From UBA1424 sp041654095 (GTDB taxonomy: Bacteria; Bacillota_I; Bacilli_A; RFN20; CAG-826): a DNA stretch of 64,000 bases. The translations under genes were made by a program, and so were the position numbers. Shown one piece after another: positions 1 to 7,189 of the stretch; position 1 is the stretch's first letter; each line of letters starts with the position of its first letter. Location: NCBI GenBank assembly GCA_041654095.1, contig JBAZED010000001.1, positions 1-64,000 of the forward strand, written 5' to 3'. Below the pieces are notes generated by a model. It ran no database searches, had not been told where the DNA came from, and worked only from the letters and a program-made list of their open reading frames with translations.

Positions 1-53
1 CCCTCTTTATACTTTCTTACACACTCTAATTTAAATTCTTTTGTAAACTTCAT
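1..53 (-). CDS. IS3-family transposase OrfA, N-terminal fragment
   Basis: Seventeen complete codons are visible, beginning MKFTKEFKLECVRKY. This is the characteristic opening of the IS3/IS150 OrfA helix-turn-helix protein, which binds the element ends. The start is an ATG at 53-51 behind a very strong Shine-Dalgarno (AGGAGGG, minus strand, 70-64). That ribosome site lies inside the 61-95 hairpin, which fits the known control that stops transposase synthesis from read-through transcripts. The reading frame runs off the left edge of the window, so whether the element is intact cannot be judged. Confidence 0.72.
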   Translation of the reverse strand, partial: MKFTKEFKLECVRKYKE

Positions 54-102
54 AGAAAAAAGACCCTCCTGTTAGTTGGTCTAACATTTGGGTCTCACTT
101 CA
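1..102 (-). mobile_element. End of an IS3-family (IS150-like) insertion sequence, cut by the window edge
   Basis: The minus strand from about position 102 reads TGAAGTGAGACCC, has an internal hairpin, and then enters a transposase start. This is the usual layout of the left end of IS150-type elements: a TG-initiated terminal repeat, a hairpin leader, then OrfA. The hairpin pairs 61-66 with 90-95 (AGACCC/GGGTCT) and 71-75 with 81-85 (GTTAG/CTAAC). The rest of the element lies outside the window, so the family is inferred from this end and the OrfA N-terminus. The boundary at 102 is a best guess; the other end and the target duplication cannot be seen. Confidence 0.7.
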
Positions 103-188
103 AAAGTCGCTGGTTTTTTATTTTTGTGCCCATCTATGGTATTAACGTTCAAGCGCATCTAATAGTGATTAAGCACTAAAATATTTTA

Positions 189-204
189 TGGTATAATCCA
201 TAAT
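189..204 (+). promoter_or_regulatory. Extended -10 promoter, leaderless configuration
   Basis: TGG-TATAAT (189-197) is followed by only 7 nt (CCATAAT) and then the ATG at 205. Transcription normally begins about 7 nt after the -10 box, so the mRNA would start at or next to the A of the ATG. No Shine-Dalgarno fits between. The -35 region (about 169-174) is weak, as is common for extended -10 promoters. Confidence 0.7.
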
Positions 205-1341
205 ATGATCGAACTGAAAGACGCGATTATTTCGTCGAAGAACGGCGTTAAAGAAAAAAGGACAATCGCATTCGACAAAGGACTTAATCTTATCGATTAT
301 GGCCAAAAATATATCTTTGATTTCCTCTCATTGCAGGATCAATCCCTCGATGAGGGCCAGTTTATCATCGATGGGAAAGTCTTTTTTCCGCGCGAAGACA
401 ATGATGAACGCATCATCGTTTTATTGATTAAGAGCGCCGTTTTTGTCATCACGTCTTGCTTTGTCATCGCCAAGAGCGACAATGGCAGATTTAAGGAAAT
501 TCAAAGCCGCCTCACGGCCTTGCGCGATTTGCCGCTCACGAGCGACGAAGAGAAGCGAATTAAGATTAGCATGATGCTCGAAGTCGTCAGCGAGCATAAG
601 CCCGTTTATTTATCATATGATAAAAACAATGATATAAACCAAAAACACGAAGCGATAATCGACAAGGAAATCAAGAAAATCGCCAAGCTGATCGTCTTGC
701 TCGTTCTCGACAAAAAGCCGGTCGAGGTAGTCGCTAAGGCCGATACACCAGAAATCGTCAATCAAGTTGAAGAAGCGAGCGAAGACGACTTCTGCCTCAT
801 CGACCTGAGTGACGGAACGATTAAGCAGAGCGAGGAAAAACCGCTCGCGATAATCAAGAAAAACAAGGCGCTATTATCAAAAGTATTCCGCGTTAATCGC
901 ATCTCCTATTTGATTGCTTTGGTGTCTACTCTCTTCAGCATCTTGTTCATGGCCATCGCCCCTCATTACCTCGTCGAAGGCGATACGTTTATGGGCATCT
1001 TTTTAATCGCTTCTTGCCCGCTGTTTGTCTATATTTCCTATATGGTTACCTTATCAGCCTTTGACTTCATGGATATCCCAGAAAAAAATACAAAGGTTCG
1101 CCGTGTAATTACAATTATCTACGCCGAAGTCGTCGCCTTTGTGGCCGCTCTTTTGGCGATCGGTGGTTTCTTGCTTTTGGGAATGAATGATTTTCTCTTC
1201 AATTATTCGACATATCAACTTACGTATGCGATCGGTGCCTTCGCCATCGCAATCATCCAATTCGTCATCCCTTGTTTTCCGGGTCCGCTGCGCAAATTCA
1301 ACAAAGCGCTTAAAGACCTCGTCAAGAGAAAAAGCAAATAA
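205..1341 (+). CDS. Membrane protein with a degenerate ABC-ATPase-like N-terminal domain
   Basis: This 378-residue protein is not recognised as a named family. Residues 1-175 follow the outline of an ABC ATPase: a beta start (IELKDAII), GLNLIDYG where the Walker A region should begin, an IDGK turn near 56, and KPVYLSYDKN where KPxxLLLDEPT is expected. The P-loop lysine/Ser-Thr, the signature motif and the Walker B carboxylates are absent. After an acidic linker (about 180-215), residues 230-360 contain four hydrophobic segments, and the tail is basic (RKFNKALKDLVKRKSK). The resemblance to ABC domains is my reading by eye. It would be a membrane-bound pseudo-ATPase of unknown role. It is a single-gene unit with an apparently leaderless start. 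Confidence 0.6.
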   Translation: MIELKDAIISSKNGVKEKRTIAFDKGLNLIDYGQKYIFDFLSLQDQSLDEGQFIIDGKVFFPREDNDERIIVLLIKSAVFVITSCFVIAKSDNGRFKEIQSRLTALRDLPLTSDEEKRIKISMMLEVVSEHKPVYLSYDKNNDINQKHEAIIDKEIKKIAKLIVLLVLDKKPVEVVAKADTPEIVNQVEEASEDDFCLIDLSDGTIKQSEEKPLAIIKKNKALLSKVFRVNRISYLIALVSTLFSILFMAIAPHYLVEGDTFMGIFLIASCPLFVYISYMVTLSAFDFMDIPEKNTKVRRVITIIYAEVVAFVAALLAIGGFLLLGMNDFLFNYSTYQLTYAIGAFAIAIIQFVIPCFPGPLRKFNKALKDLVKRKSK

Positions 1342-1342
1342 A

Positions 1343-1370
1343 AAACCTCTCGATTTGCAACGAGAGGTTT
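1343..1370 (-). terminator. Rho-independent terminator for the TetR gene
   Basis: The inverted repeat AAACCTCTCG / CGAGAGGTTT has an 8-nt loop. Read on the minus strand it is followed by a T run, so it serves the minus-strand gene ending at 1381. It lies between two convergent genes and may also stop the plus-strand transcript. Confidence 0.8.
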
Positions 1371-1380
1371 ACATAGCGAA

Positions 1381-1887
1381 TTAGGGGCGAGGAATGTAAT
1401 TGGCGACGATGTGCGCCATTTCTTCGGGCGTTTCTTTGCCGTCGGTTTCCAGCCAGTATTTGTACATGTTAAAGACGCCGCCGGCAAAGAAGATAAAGTG
1501 CTGTTTTTGCTCTGGTGTTTCCGGCGTTTTGATTAATTTCAAGTCCAATTGTTCTCGGACGTAATCAAACATCTTAGTCTTCAACAAGATGAGGCTTAAT
1601 TCGCGGTGATTGAACAAGTGGGTGAAGACGGATACTAAATATTGCTCAAAGGACATGACGTAAAAATTGGTGTTGGTCGCTTTGTTGAACTGATTGGTGA
1701 TTAAATCGAAGTAGTAGCGGAGAATTTCCGCTTTTTCTTTGAAGTTGCGATAATAAGCCATTCTGGAGAAGCCGGCTTCATCGACGATTTCTTGAATTGA
1801 GATTTCCTCGAACGTCTTTCCTCTTCGAATCATTTTTAACAGCGCTTCGACTAGACATTTTTTAGTGAATTCACTACGTGGTACCAT
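1381..1887 (-). CDS. TetR/AcrR-family transcriptional regulator
   Basis: About 168 residues. The N-terminal helix-turn-helix reads FTKKCLVEALLKMI, then FEEISIQEIVDEAGFSRMAYYRNF and KAEILRYYF, the standard TetR DNA-binding domain with its YYRNFK recognition helix. The rest is an all-alpha ligand domain of the TetR_C type (TetR_C_7/33-like length). I take the ATG at 1887, which has an AAGGAAG ribosome site upstream. An in-frame TTG at 1983 would add 32 residues with no TetR character. A promoter (TTGCAA-17-TATTTA, 1963-1935) sits between the two possible starts and supports the shorter protein. The ligand and targets are unknown; the nearby MATE pump is a candidate target but is separated by alkD. 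Confidence 0.85.
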   Translation of the reverse strand: MVPRSEFTKKCLVEALLKMIRRGKTFEEISIQEIVDEAGFSRMAYYRNFKEKAEILRYYFDLITNQFNKATNTNFYVMSFEQYLVSVFTHLFNHRELSLILLKTKMFDYVREQLDLKLIKTPETPEQKQHFIFFAGGVFNMYKYWLETDGKETPEEMAHIVANYIPRP

Positions 1888-1934
1888 GGTTTTTGTTCTT
1901 CCTTTTGCATTTATGCTTTTTGGCAATCGGCCGG

Positions 1935-1963
1935 TAAATAACTGGTCATTAATAGTGTTGCAA
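1935..1963 (-). promoter_or_regulatory. Probable sigma-A promoter of the TetR gene
   Basis: On the minus strand TTGCAA (1963-1958) and TATTTA (1940-1935) are 17 bp apart, about 48 nt upstream of the ATG at 1887. This leaves room for the AAGGAAG ribosome site. Confidence 0.45.
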
Positions 1964-2182
1964 ATGTAATGCTCTATTGTCAATCGTAACGTTCATCGTA
2001 TAATTTTGCAAATCTTAATATAAAATTAAAAATATGAAAAAATACGACGGCATATTTCCTGTCACGCGACCAGAACTCGCTTTCCGGCGATTTGGATATC
2101 AAAGACTTGAATCGAGATCCTGCCTTTCATATTCTTCGAAGCGCTCTATAATTATACGCAGAGCCGTTTTGCGGAGGGATAT

Positions 2183-2815
2183 ATGATCTATTTACAAACA
2201 CTGCAAAGAGTTGAAGGCATCAAGAATCTTAAAACAAGGGACGTCGACGCGATCGCCAAAGAGTATTTGCACGATGAAATCGATGTTTCAGAACTATATG
2301 CGCACATTCACGAACGGGGTTCGCTGTGGCGCATCTATTTTGTCGTCTCATTGAAGCGCATTAAAAAATACGAAGAGCAGCTCGCCTTTATCGAAGAGCA
2401 TTTTGAGCACCTGAGGGATTGGTGGCACGTCGATATTCTGATTCAGTTGCTGGTCAAGGCCCCTTCTTTCGCACTCGCGTATCAAAAAGCAAAACAATAT
2501 GTTCATTCAAGCCTCTTATTTGTGCGCAGATGGGGCTATGTCATCTTTTTAAGCGGCTTTCAAAAAGACGCGAGAAATACCAAAGCCATTTTAGAGTTGA
2601 TGCACGATGACGATGAATACTATGTGCAGATGGCCGAAGCTTGGCTGATGGTCGATCTCGCCATCTATAATCCCGAGGAAGTGCTGTCGTTCATCGCTTC
2701 AAAGCCTTTGCAGTACAGCATTATCGGCAAAACCATCCAGAAGATGTGCGATTCGTTTCGCATCAGCGACGAGATTAAAAAGCGCGCGAAAGACCTGCGC
2801 CCTTTGTATAAATAA
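2183..2815 (+). CDS. AlkD-like DNA alkylation repair glycosylase
   Basis: 210 residues of HEAT-like alpha repeats of the DNA alkylation repair family (Pfam DNA_alkylation), which excise alkylated bases without base flipping. WWHVD (W80-D84) corresponds to the catalytic Trp/Asp region. The C-terminal half has the family's DEYYVQMAEAW stretch, then IIGKTIQKMCDSFRIS and the ending RAKDLRP. The N-terminus is about 25-30 residues shorter than typical members. The frame is open for 25 codons upstream of the ATG but offers no start codon, and it then meets a TGA. A good ribosome site (GGAGGGATAT) supports the ATG at 2183. It is either a naturally short form or a 5'-eroded gene. It ends with no gap against the convergent MATE gene. 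Confidence 0.8.
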   Translation: MIYLQTLQRVEGIKNLKTRDVDAIAKEYLHDEIDVSELYAHIHERGSLWRIYFVVSLKRIKKYEEQLAFIEEHFEHLRDWWHVDILIQLLVKAPSFALAYQKAKQYVHSSLLFVRRWGYVIFLSGFQKDARNTKAILELMHDDDEYYVQMAEAWLMVDLAIYNPEEVLSFIASKPLQYSIIGKTIQKMCDSFRISDEIKKRAKDLRPLYK

Positions 2816-4186
2816 TTAAGAAGCGATTTCTCTGATGACCGGCTTTTCTCCCTTGATCTTTTTCCATGGCCCGAACTTGTAATAGACCAAGCAGGCGATC
2901 AAAGAAAAAAGGCTGGCGATTGGATAGGCAAAAGCGAGAAGAGCGACTTGCGCGTGAAACACATAGGCGAAAATAAAGGCGAGCGGCAGCCTGACAAGCA
3001 TGGTTGATAAAACATTTTGGAGCATTGAAAAAGTGGTGCGACCCGCGCCCATGAAGAGGGCGCTGAGAATATAGACGAAGATGCAGACCAAAGCATCGAG
3101 GGCGATGATGCGAATGAAAGATGAAGCGTTGGCGACAATGATGGCGTCCTTATTAAAAAGGCCGGCAATTTGCGGCGCGAAGATCTCGCATATGGCGACG
3201 ATGACCGTCACTAAAATCCCTTGCATGATCAAACCTGCTCGTGCGTATTGTTTCGCGCGCTCAAGTTGGTTGGCGCCTAAATTTTGGGCCGTGGTAGCGG
3301 TTAAAGCTGCGCTGAACGCGTTCAGTGGCACAAAGCAGAAGAAGGTAATTTTATCGCTGATTCCAAATCCCGAGCCGGCTTCTGATCCGTATAGATTGAT
3401 CAAAGCCATAATAATTGTGAACGATAATAAGACAATCCCGTCTTGCAGAGCGAGAGGAAGGCCGGTGCGGAGTGTCATCTTTGAGCATTCGCTATTTAAT
3501 CGAAGATACTTCCCGCTGATATGAATCGGGTAATTTTTCATCCGGACGTAAAGGATGGCGGCGGTCAGCGATGACATCTGCGAAATAATGGATGCCAAAG
3601 CCGCCCCGGTGGCCCGCATGTTAAACAATCCCACGAATAATAAATCCAAGAGAATATTTACCGTGGCTGCTAAAACCAAAAACAAGAAAGGCGAGCGGGA
3701 ATTTCCGAAAGCTCGGAGTTGGGAAGCGATGATGTTGAAGCCCATGATGAAGGGAATGCCAATTGCCGTAATTATTAAATAATTAAAACCATCGGTTCGC
3801 GCTTGTCCTTCGAGATTCAGCCAGCCGGCAATCGAACTGGCGAGCGAAGCCATGAGAATTGCGATAGCTAAACCGATGATTCCGAATAAGACGAACATAT
3901 TGCCGATGAGTTTCTTGACATCATCATGGCGCTTGGCGCCGAGATACTGACCGATTAAAATACCGCCGCCGGTTGTCAAGGCGGCAACCGTATATGTCAC
4001 GATATTCATAACCGATATCCCACCCGCGACGGCATCGATGGCGAACGTGTCGGTGAAATTGGCGATGATGAGGAGATCGATCATGCCAAAAACCGATGTT
4101 TGGAGCCACATCAAAAGAATAGGGGTGACAAACCCTAATAGAGATGGATAAATCTTTCCGGTTAATAAATCGATTTTTGGGGACAT
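2816..4186 (-). CDS. MATE-family multidrug/Na+ (H+) antiporter
   Basis: 456 residues with twelve hydrophobic segments arranged as two six-helix halves, typical of MATE exporters (MatE domain twice; about 450 residues is normal). Recognisable stretches are the N-terminal PSLLGFVTPILLMWLQTS, then IDAVAGG, GGGILIGQYLGA and, in the second half, GFGISDKITFF and TATTAQNLGANQ. It probably exports organic cations or drugs across the cytoplasmic membrane. No Shine-Dalgarno precedes the ATG; an extended -10 lies 13 nt upstream, giving a leader of only about 6 nt. The substrate cannot be deduced. Confidence 0.9.
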   Translation of the reverse strand: MSPKIDLLTGKIYPSLLGFVTPILLMWLQTSVFGMIDLLIIANFTDTFAIDAVAGGISVMNIVTYTVAALTTGGGILIGQYLGAKRHDDVKKLIGNMFVLFGIIGLAIAILMASLASSIAGWLNLEGQARTDGFNYLIITAIGIPFIMGFNIIASQLRAFGNSRSPFLFLVLAATVNILLDLLFVGLFNMRATGAALASIISQMSSLTAAILYVRMKNYPIHISGKYLRLNSECSKMTLRTGLPLALQDGIVLLSFTIIMALINLYGSEAGSGFGISDKITFFCFVPLNAFSAALTATTAQNLGANQLERAKQYARAGLIMQGILVTVIVAICEIFAPQIAGLFNKDAIIVANASSFIRIIALDALVCIFVYILSALFMGAGRTTFSMLQNVLSTMLVRLPLAFIFAYVFHAQVALLAFAYPIASLFSLIACLVYYKFGPWKKIKGEKPVIREIAS

Positions 4187-4199
4187 AGGTGTCGCAAAA

Positions 4200-4208
4200 A
4201 GTATATCA
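4200..4208 (-). promoter_or_regulatory. Extended -10 promoter of the MATE gene, very short leader
   Basis: The minus strand reads TGA-TATACT, then 13 nt to the ATG at 4186. The transcript would have a leader of roughly 6 nt with no ribosome site. The remainder of the 4209-4408 gap shows no further gene or clear structure. Confidence 0.5.
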
Positions 4209-4408
4209 CACGCCGCGGTTAATCAAGATGAATTTGCGGTATAAACATTCTATATGCGAATCCTTGTTAACTACATAGGCAATTTTCACAAGCACGAGCT
4301 TCCATCTTGCTAAAAACGCGTGGAGCCCTTCTCGATATCTCCATCGTTCGCTTTATCCGTCTTTCATTTTTGGCGTGAGCAGTTTAACATATCTCTTATA
4401 GGTAAAAG

Positions 4409-5305
4409 ATGAGCAAAGGTGTCTGCCCTCATTGTCACGCGGCGGTGACGAACGATCTTGCGCAGAGCATTACGCGCTGCCCGAACTGCCAAAAGGAGTA
4501 TTTGACGAGCCAATCAGATCGCCTTTACAACATTTTCTATTCGCAATATTCTTCAAACGGGAACATCGCGCTAAACACTTCGCGGAACTATGAGAAAGCG
4601 CTGAGCGAATATCAAAAATTAGCCGCGCTAGATGGCGATAGCATCGAGGCTATCTTCGGCATTGCACACTCGCGACTCAGCTTGACTAAACTCGGCGGAA
4701 ACATCGTTTCAGACATCATCACAATCATTGAAGAAAAGCAGGAGAAAATACTGGCAAAAACCGACTATTATCCGGAAATTGCGAGGAATTTCATCGATTT
4801 GGGCCAGCGTCAGGATGCCTTTTTTGAAAAGGCGGACAAGAATCTTAAAAATGGTTTTGCCTACCTTGATGGCGATTCAAAAAAGCGAGCGCTTGAACTA
4901 GCTGACGAAACTTTAGCTCTCTGGCTCTTTATCGATAAGTTTTTTAGCGATGAATATATTACTTATGATGAAGAGCGGAAATTAATCGCCGATAGGATCG
5001 TCGCTATAAGAGAAACTCGCAAGGTAATCGATGCTTGTGGCATTTCGACTAATCCAAATCCTTCTTATTCGGCAGTTAAAGATAAGATAATCTTTGATTC
5101 GCGAGTCGCCGTTTATAAAGTTCATCTAGCCATAATCATTTCTCAATTTGTCTTTGTCATTGCGGCCATCGTCGGCTTTTCGATCATGATGGTCAATTAT
5201 TCGATCAATCCGCTTCCGGGCGCCATCGTCTTCGGCGTCTTTGCCAGTTTATTTTTGGTGACCAATCTAATCGGCCGCGCCATTAAGCGAAAACTGTCTC
5301 AATGA
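4409..5305 (+). CDS. Zinc-ribbon membrane protein of unknown function
   Basis: 298 residues. An N-terminal zinc ribbon is formed by CPHC (7-10) and CPNC (about 29-32). A helical region follows (residues 45-210) that resembles TPR-type pairs (YEKALSEYQKLAALDGDSIEAIFGIAHSRL). Two C-terminal transmembrane helices (about 225-285) end in a basic tail (RAIKRKLSQ). The layout of ribbon, helical repeats and C-terminal membrane anchor suggests a cytosolic scaffold tethered to the membrane; no enzymatic motif is visible. No strong ribosome site is seen. The 3' end overlaps the convergent rdgB by 23 bp. I do not recognise a specific family. Confidence 0.75.
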   Translation: MSKGVCPHCHAAVTNDLAQSITRCPNCQKEYLTSQSDRLYNIFYSQYSSNGNIALNTSRNYEKALSEYQKLAALDGDSIEAIFGIAHSRLSLTKLGGNIVSDIITIIEEKQEKILAKTDYYPEIARNFIDLGQRQDAFFEKADKNLKNGFAYLDGDSKKRALELADETLALWLFIDKFFSDEYITYDEERKLIADRIVAIRETRKVIDACGISTNPNPSYSAVKDKIIFDSRVAVYKVHLAIIISQFVFVIAAIVGFSIMMVNYSINPLPGAIVFGVFASLFLVTNLIGRAIKRKLSQ

Positions 5306-5888
5306 CTTTTTGCTCACGCAGATAAGCGATTAACATCTGAACCGCCCGACCGCGATGTGAGAAGCGGTTTTTTTGTTCATCGGTCAACGTCGCGAAAGAT
5401 GCGTCGGCCTCGTCAGAAAAAAAGACGGGGTCATAGCCAAAGCCTTTGCTGCCTTCCTCGCGCTCTAAAATCCGCCCGTCGCATTCACCCCTGAATAGAA
5501 TGGTGCTTTCCTTGCAGTTGCACAAGGCGATAACGCACACAAATCGGGCTTTTCGATCGCCGTGATTTTCTAGTTTTTTAAGGATTTCTTGGATGGCGTT
5601 ATGATGGCCGCCGCACCTTTCGGCAAAGCGAGCTGATTCAAGGCCGGGGAAATTGTGCAAAGAGGCGATTTCCAGACCTGAATCATCAGCGATGACTAAA
5701 CAGTTAGTCAAACCTTTTAGTGCCTCGGCTTTAATCGCAGCATTTTGCTCATAGGTTGAACCACTTTCGTCGGCGGTGATGCTCACGCCGATATCGCTCA
5801 TCGCCAAAACCTCGAGAGATGTCTTCCGAAACAAAAGGCGATACTCGGCCACTTTATGGGGGTTATTCGAAGCGATGATGATTTTCAT
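5283..5888 (-). CDS. rdgB: RdgB/HAM1 non-canonical purine NTP pyrophosphatase
   Basis: 201 residues, the usual length. The enzyme hydrolyses dITP, ITP and XTP to monophosphates, keeping deaminated purines out of nucleic acids. Family motifs are present: the start IIASNNPHKVAEYR (substrate loop TxNxxK replaced by SNNPHK), TYEQNAAIKAEAL, VIADDSGLEI (metal-binding acidic motif), FPGLESARFA, GSKGFGYDPVFF and the ending FSHRGRAVQ. The start is firmly the first codon of the motif-bearing N-terminus. An extended -10 box ends 7 nt before it, so the transcript appears leaderless. Confidence 0.97.
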   Translation of the reverse strand: MKIIIASNNPHKVAEYRLLFRKTSLEVLAMSDIGVSITADESGSTYEQNAAIKAEALKGLTNCLVIADDSGLEIASLHNFPGLESARFAERCGGHHNAIQEILKKLENHGDRKARFVCVIALCNCKESTILFRGECDGRILEREEGSKGFGYDPVFFSDEADASFATLTDEQKNRFSHRGRAVQMLIAYLREQKVIETVFA

Positions 5889-5904
5889 ATCTCTTAATAT
5901 AGCA
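5889..5904 (-). promoter_or_regulatory. Extended -10 promoter of rdgB, leaderless configuration
   Basis: On the minus strand TGC-TATATT (5904-5896) is followed by AAGAGAT (7 nt) and then the ATG at 5888. The spacing matches that of the 205 gene and leaves no room for a ribosome site. Confidence 0.65.
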
Positions 5905-5954
5905 TACGGGGCATATCTTTTTCTTATGGAGTGTACTTCATCATTTATCGTTCA

Positions 5955-5969
5955 TGATAAAATAATGGC
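5955..5969 (+). promoter_or_regulatory. Extended -10 promoter of the phosphatase gene, leaderless configuration
   Basis: TGA-TAAAAT (5955-5963) is followed by 6 nt and then the GTG at 5970. There is no ribosome site. It lies back to back with the rdgB promoter, about 50 bp away. Confidence 0.5.
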
Positions 5970-7121
5970 GTGGTAATCAACAAGCCAATTACTAAATCCT
6001 TAAATATGTCTTTATTGCTTTGTTGCCTTCTGACTTTTTTTCTTATCGGCTGTTCGTCAACTCCCAACCATAAATTTGATGCGCTGCACACGATTGAAGG
6101 ATATAAAAATGTCATCCTGATGATCGGCGACGGAATGGGCGATAATCATCTCAAAGTTGCTGAAGCATATAATGAAAAACCGCTATTTATCACGCATAAT
6201 GCCGCGATTAGCGGATGGATGAAGACGTCGTCGAGCAGTTCGAACATCACCGATAGCGCGGCGGCCGCGACCGCCATGTCGACAGGATTTAAAGTCAACA
6301 ACGGTAACATCGCCAATAAAAATGGTCTCAACCTGACGACGATGGGGCAATTCGCCAAAGCTTATGGCAAAGGTGCCGGCCTCATTGCCACCGAGGTGTT
6401 GACGGGAGCCACGCCGGCCTCTTTCTCGGCTCATAATAAGAGCCGCCAGAACCAAGATCAAATCGCCTTTGAGCAAATTCGCGGCGAGGTCGATTTATTT
6501 ATCGGCGCCGGCCGAGAATACTATGATGGTTTGACGGATGAAATGGACAGTCACAACCTCTCTTATTACACAAATTTCGATTTGCTCGAAGAGGATATTG
6601 ATGCGGCAATTGCGGGTAATAGCCTTCCTTTTACGCGCTTTTTAGCCTCTTATGAGCATATCTCCTTCGCTGAATCATCTCCAACTTCACCGACTTTGAA
6701 AGACGCTTCTCTCACCGCCCTGCGCTATCTTGAGAATCGCTACGATGAGCAAGGTTTTTTCTTGATGATTGAAGGGAGCCACATCGACAAGCGGGCTCAC
6801 AATAAAGATTTGATGGGCATGATCAATCAGTTGAATGGATTTGATGAGGCGGTAGCGGGGGTTGTCGACTGGGCCGTGCAAAATGAAAACACATTTGTAC
6901 TGGTCACGGCCGATCACGAGACGGGCGGACTTGAATATCACGGCGAGACAAAAAGCGAATTGAATGATGGCATGTTCTCGACCGGAGGGCACACTGCGCA
7001 GAATGTTCCGTTCTTTATTTATAACTCGCGGAATCTAGACTTTATTGATAAAGATGAAATTATCGATAACACCGATGTCGCCAAACTATACCGAGCAATG
7101 ATTCGCCAAATCGCGAATTAA
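5970..7121 (+). CDS. Alkaline phosphatase (PhoA family), lipoprotein
   Basis: 383 residues. A signal peptide with lipobox LIGC (lipidated Cys28) places it on the outer face of the membrane. Alkaline phosphatase metal and catalytic motifs follow in order: MIGDGMGDNH (Asp54), NITDSAAAATAMSTG with the nucleophilic Ser96, GATPASFSAHNKSR, EGSHIDKRAH, VTADHETGG and GGHTAQNVPFF. It would release phosphate from extracellular phosphomonoesters. The start is GTG at 5970: starting at the next ATG (6006) would remove the lysines of the signal peptide n-region. No ribosome site is present. The gene stands alone; a role in removing phosphate from phosphomannans is only a guess. Confidence 0.93.
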   Translation: MVINKPITKSLNMSLLLCCLLTFFLIGCSSTPNHKFDALHTIEGYKNVILMIGDGMGDNHLKVAEAYNEKPLFITHNAAISGWMKTSSSSSNITDSAAAATAMSTGFKVNNGNIANKNGLNLTTMGQFAKAYGKGAGLIATEVLTGATPASFSAHNKSRQNQDQIAFEQIRGEVDLFIGAGREYYDGLTDEMDSHNLSYYTNFDLLEEDIDAAIAGNSLPFTRFLASYEHISFAESSPTSPTLKDASLTALRYLENRYDEQGFFLMIEGSHIDKRAHNKDLMGMINQLNGFDEAVAGVVDWAVQNENTFVLVTADHETGGLEYHGETKSELNDGMFSTGGHTAQNVPFFIYNSRNLDFIDKDEIIDNTDVAKLYRAMIRQIAN

Positions 7122-7189
7122 TATGAAAAAATAAGTAAATCATTTGTCTATATAAGTGCTAGACGACTTTTTAGCAAAGGAGACGAACT

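Noticed and set aside
1888..1983. N-terminal extension of TetR from a TTG start
   Set aside because: The 32 extra residues have no TetR character, a promoter-like pair lies inside, and the ATG at 1887 has a good ribosome site.
2034..2185. 51-codon ORF ending on the alkD start codon
   Set aside because: No homology recognised, no ribosome site. Kept only as context for the alkD N-terminus.
3081..3524. 147-codon plus-strand ORF opposite the MATE gene
   Set aside because: Low-complexity antisense translation of a clear MATE gene; no ribosome site, no family.
7140..7185. Inverted repeat GTCTA/TAGAC before the propeller gene, considered as a terminator
   Set aside because: Only a 5-bp stem with a 9-nt loop and an interrupted T tract; not convincing.
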